From Rhizobium leguminosarum (GTDB lineage Bacteria; Pseudomonadota; Alphaproteobacteria; Rhizobiales; Rhizobiaceae): a DNA stretch of 64,000 nt. The DNA lies in NCBI RefSeq assembly GCF_017876795.1, contig NZ_JAGIOR010000006.1:50162-114161 (forward strand), given 5' to 3'. The translations under genes and the position numbers were made by a program. Of the stretch, positions 62,920 through 64,000 are shown piece after piece. The notes beneath the pieces were generated by a model that was not told the DNA's origin, did no database searches, and was given only the letters and a program-made list of their open reading frames with translations. How positions within the stretch are numbered: the first letter of the stretch is position 1; each line of letters opens with the position of its first letter.

Positions 62920-63249
62920 TCATTCTAGACCCTCATGCGGCATAATCTCCTTTACATTGGCGGCATAATTACCCTTACACTCCGCGCGCGGCCGCGCTGC
63001 CAACCTGCCGCAAAGGTGTTCCACCATGCTGGCTAGTTCCATCAAGTTCGAAACGAGCAAGAGAGCGCGCCCGTTGCTCACGACAACTTCCGGATCAATG
63101 CTCACAAGATCAGTCCATTGAGGGGGAAGCGGCCATATGGCGCCATCGCTGGTCTGCAGCAGCAGACGGTCGCCCTGCAAGTTACTTCGCTTGCCAACGC
63201 AGGGCAGCTGCCGTCCGAAAAGAGGATGAAACTGATGTGTAACCAGCAC
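62920..63249 (-). CDS. DUF5372-like protein of recombinase cassette 2
   Basis: A 109-residue protein starting with GTG 63249 (MLVTHQFHPLFGRQLPCVGK). The domain pattern THQFHPLFG, GDRLLLQTSDGAIWPLPPQW and SNGRALLLVSNLMELASMVE is that of DUF5372, which occurs upstream of large serine recombinases. The frame is open further upstream, so the start is uncertain. It is the first gene of the cassette, next to the tnpB junction. Confidence 0.65.
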   Translation of the reverse strand: MLVTHQFHPLFGRQLPCVGKRSNLQGDRLLLQTSDGAIWPLPPQWTDLVSIDPEVVVSNGRALLLVSNLMELASMVEHLCGRLAARPRAECKGNYAANVKEIMPHEGLE

Positions 63250-63269
63250 TAGCTGCTGATCTGCGCCGG

Positions 63270-63428
63270 TCGGGGCTGCATTCTCAGATAAGGTACAAGC
63301 GGCTGGAAGAGCACACGTTTACTTGGCCAGACATCCGGGACGGCCTGATGACCTTGGGCCATGCCCAGTTCGAGGCACTGTTTGCGGGCCTCGATTGGCG
63401 GCGTGTCCGCTCCGTTGAGGTGAACTGA
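63270..63428 (+). pseudogene. tnpB: IS66 TnpB, 3' fragment
   Basis: The frame reads RYKRLEEHTFTWPDIRDGLM, TLGHAQFEALFAGLDWRRVR and SVEVN, then TGA at 63428: the normal C-terminal half of IS66 TnpB. The 5' half is missing and the cassette 2 DUF5372-like gene begins on the other strand just left of it. Confidence 0.82.
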
Positions 63429-64000
63429 TGGGGTGGATGCCCCCTCCAGCCGGCATCGGCGTATGATGTTCTTTTGTCCGATGCGGGCTTCGTCCTGCCA
63501 CCACAGCTCTATTTCTATGCCGGGAGCGAGATTTTTGCGGATCGTCTCGATTTCCTGCGCGAAGCTTTTTTAAAATCCTCACCCGCCAATTCGTTCTGGG
63601 CATAATGCCGCGGGCGGGCGGAAAGCTTGGCAAAGCCCATGGCCTTCAACTCGCGGCCGACCGTGCTTTCATCCAGAGATATCCGGTGCTCCTGGAATAT
63701 CCAACGCGCCAAATCCTTCAGCCTCCAGCGCACAACGCCATGGATCGCCGGGATCGGCCCCTTCTCCACAAGACGACGAAGCTCCTGGCGCTGATTGTCG
63801 CTGAGTTTCGGACGCTTTCCGGGAGCTTTCACATTGAAAAGCCCTTCGGGGCCTTGCACGTTGAAACGCTCAACCCAGTCGCGCACAATTTGTACGGGCA
63901 CGCAGCCGACTCTGGCTGCATGCCCGCGAGAGCCACCGTCGTAAATCTCCGCGCCAGCCAGAAGTCGTCGCGTCTGGCTGGCGTCTTTGACAGCCCCGCC
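63429..64000 (-). pseudogene. IS630-family transposase, partial
   Basis: Minus-strand frames give AGAEIYDGGSRGHAARVGC, VPVQIVRDWVERFNVQGPEG, LDESTVGRELKAMGFAKLSA and RPRHYAQNELAGEDFKK, then after a frame change FAQEIETIRKNLAPGIEIEL and WWQDEARIGQKNIIRRC (catalytic Asp). That is the N-terminal and central part of an IS630 transposase. The change happens at an A6G run (near 63570), a possible programmed slippage site. The C-terminal part is cut near 63440 by the IS66 tnpB; the start lies beyond the window. Confidence 0.78.

Overview
The window is a stretch of a large accessory plasmid from an alphaproteobacterium of the Rhizobium/Agrobacterium group. The evidence is a repABC replication and partition module (7359-11226, minus strand) with two perfect parS palindromes and a counter-transcribed RNA, next to a divergent Ti-type trb conjugation operon (11574-21069), together with a NifA/sigma-54-type promoter and many insertion sequences of families common on rhizobial plasmids. 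No rRNA, tRNA or CRISPR array was seen.

Layout. 1-7200: the 3' part of a Tn3-family transposon whose end has run into a VapBC-like toxin-antitoxin pair, a second antitoxin coupled to a tyrosine recombinase, a HigBA-like pair, a small serine resolvase and a conserved hypothetical gene. 7359-11226: repC, repB, repA. 11227-22531: a tra-box-like site, trbB-C-D-E-J-K-L-F-G-H-I (trbL carries two frameshifts), small hypothetical genes and a broken traM. traI and traR are missing, so the quorum-controlled transfer system looks decayed. 22733-24100: a complete Xre/RES toxin-antitoxin pair. 24376-25583: an IS6-family element inserted in an IS3-family remnant. 25758-30509: a secreted copper-enzyme cluster (hypothetical protein, multicopper oxidase, Tat-type tyrosinase, small secreted protein). 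30670-33786: IS6-family copy 1, an IS66 remnant with its UPF0149 passenger, and an inverted duplication of a NifA/sigma-54 promoter around an IS256-type remnant. 33787-39851: glutamine synthetase and the glutamate synthase large subunit, apparently driven by that promoter. 40290-64000: an IS-riddled mosaic holding a truncated DUF3320/DUF4011-type helicase gene, an IS5 (IS903-group) element, an ISAzo13 element, IS66 and IS630 pieces, two cassettes built on a large serine recombinase, a locus with a thioredoxin-like, a trypsin-like and a metallo-beta-lactamase-fold gene, and a broken AbiE system.

One 819-bp IS6-family element is present six times with identical translated transposases. Two pairs (copies 2/3 and 5/6) carry 8-bp flanks that are reverse complements of each other, the footprint of intramolecular replicative transposition with inversion. 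For copies 5/6, undoing the inversion on paper restores an open serine-recombinase reading frame; for copies 2/3 it restores an open frame of a possible RcgA-like protein. The two recombinase cassettes (DUF5372-like protein, small proteins, large serine recombinase) both abut pieces of IS66 tnpB genes, which suggests a mobile cassette that targets tnpB. This is the best candidate here for something little described. The nitrogen-assimilation operon under a duplicated NifA/RpoN control region is the most interesting physiological feature.
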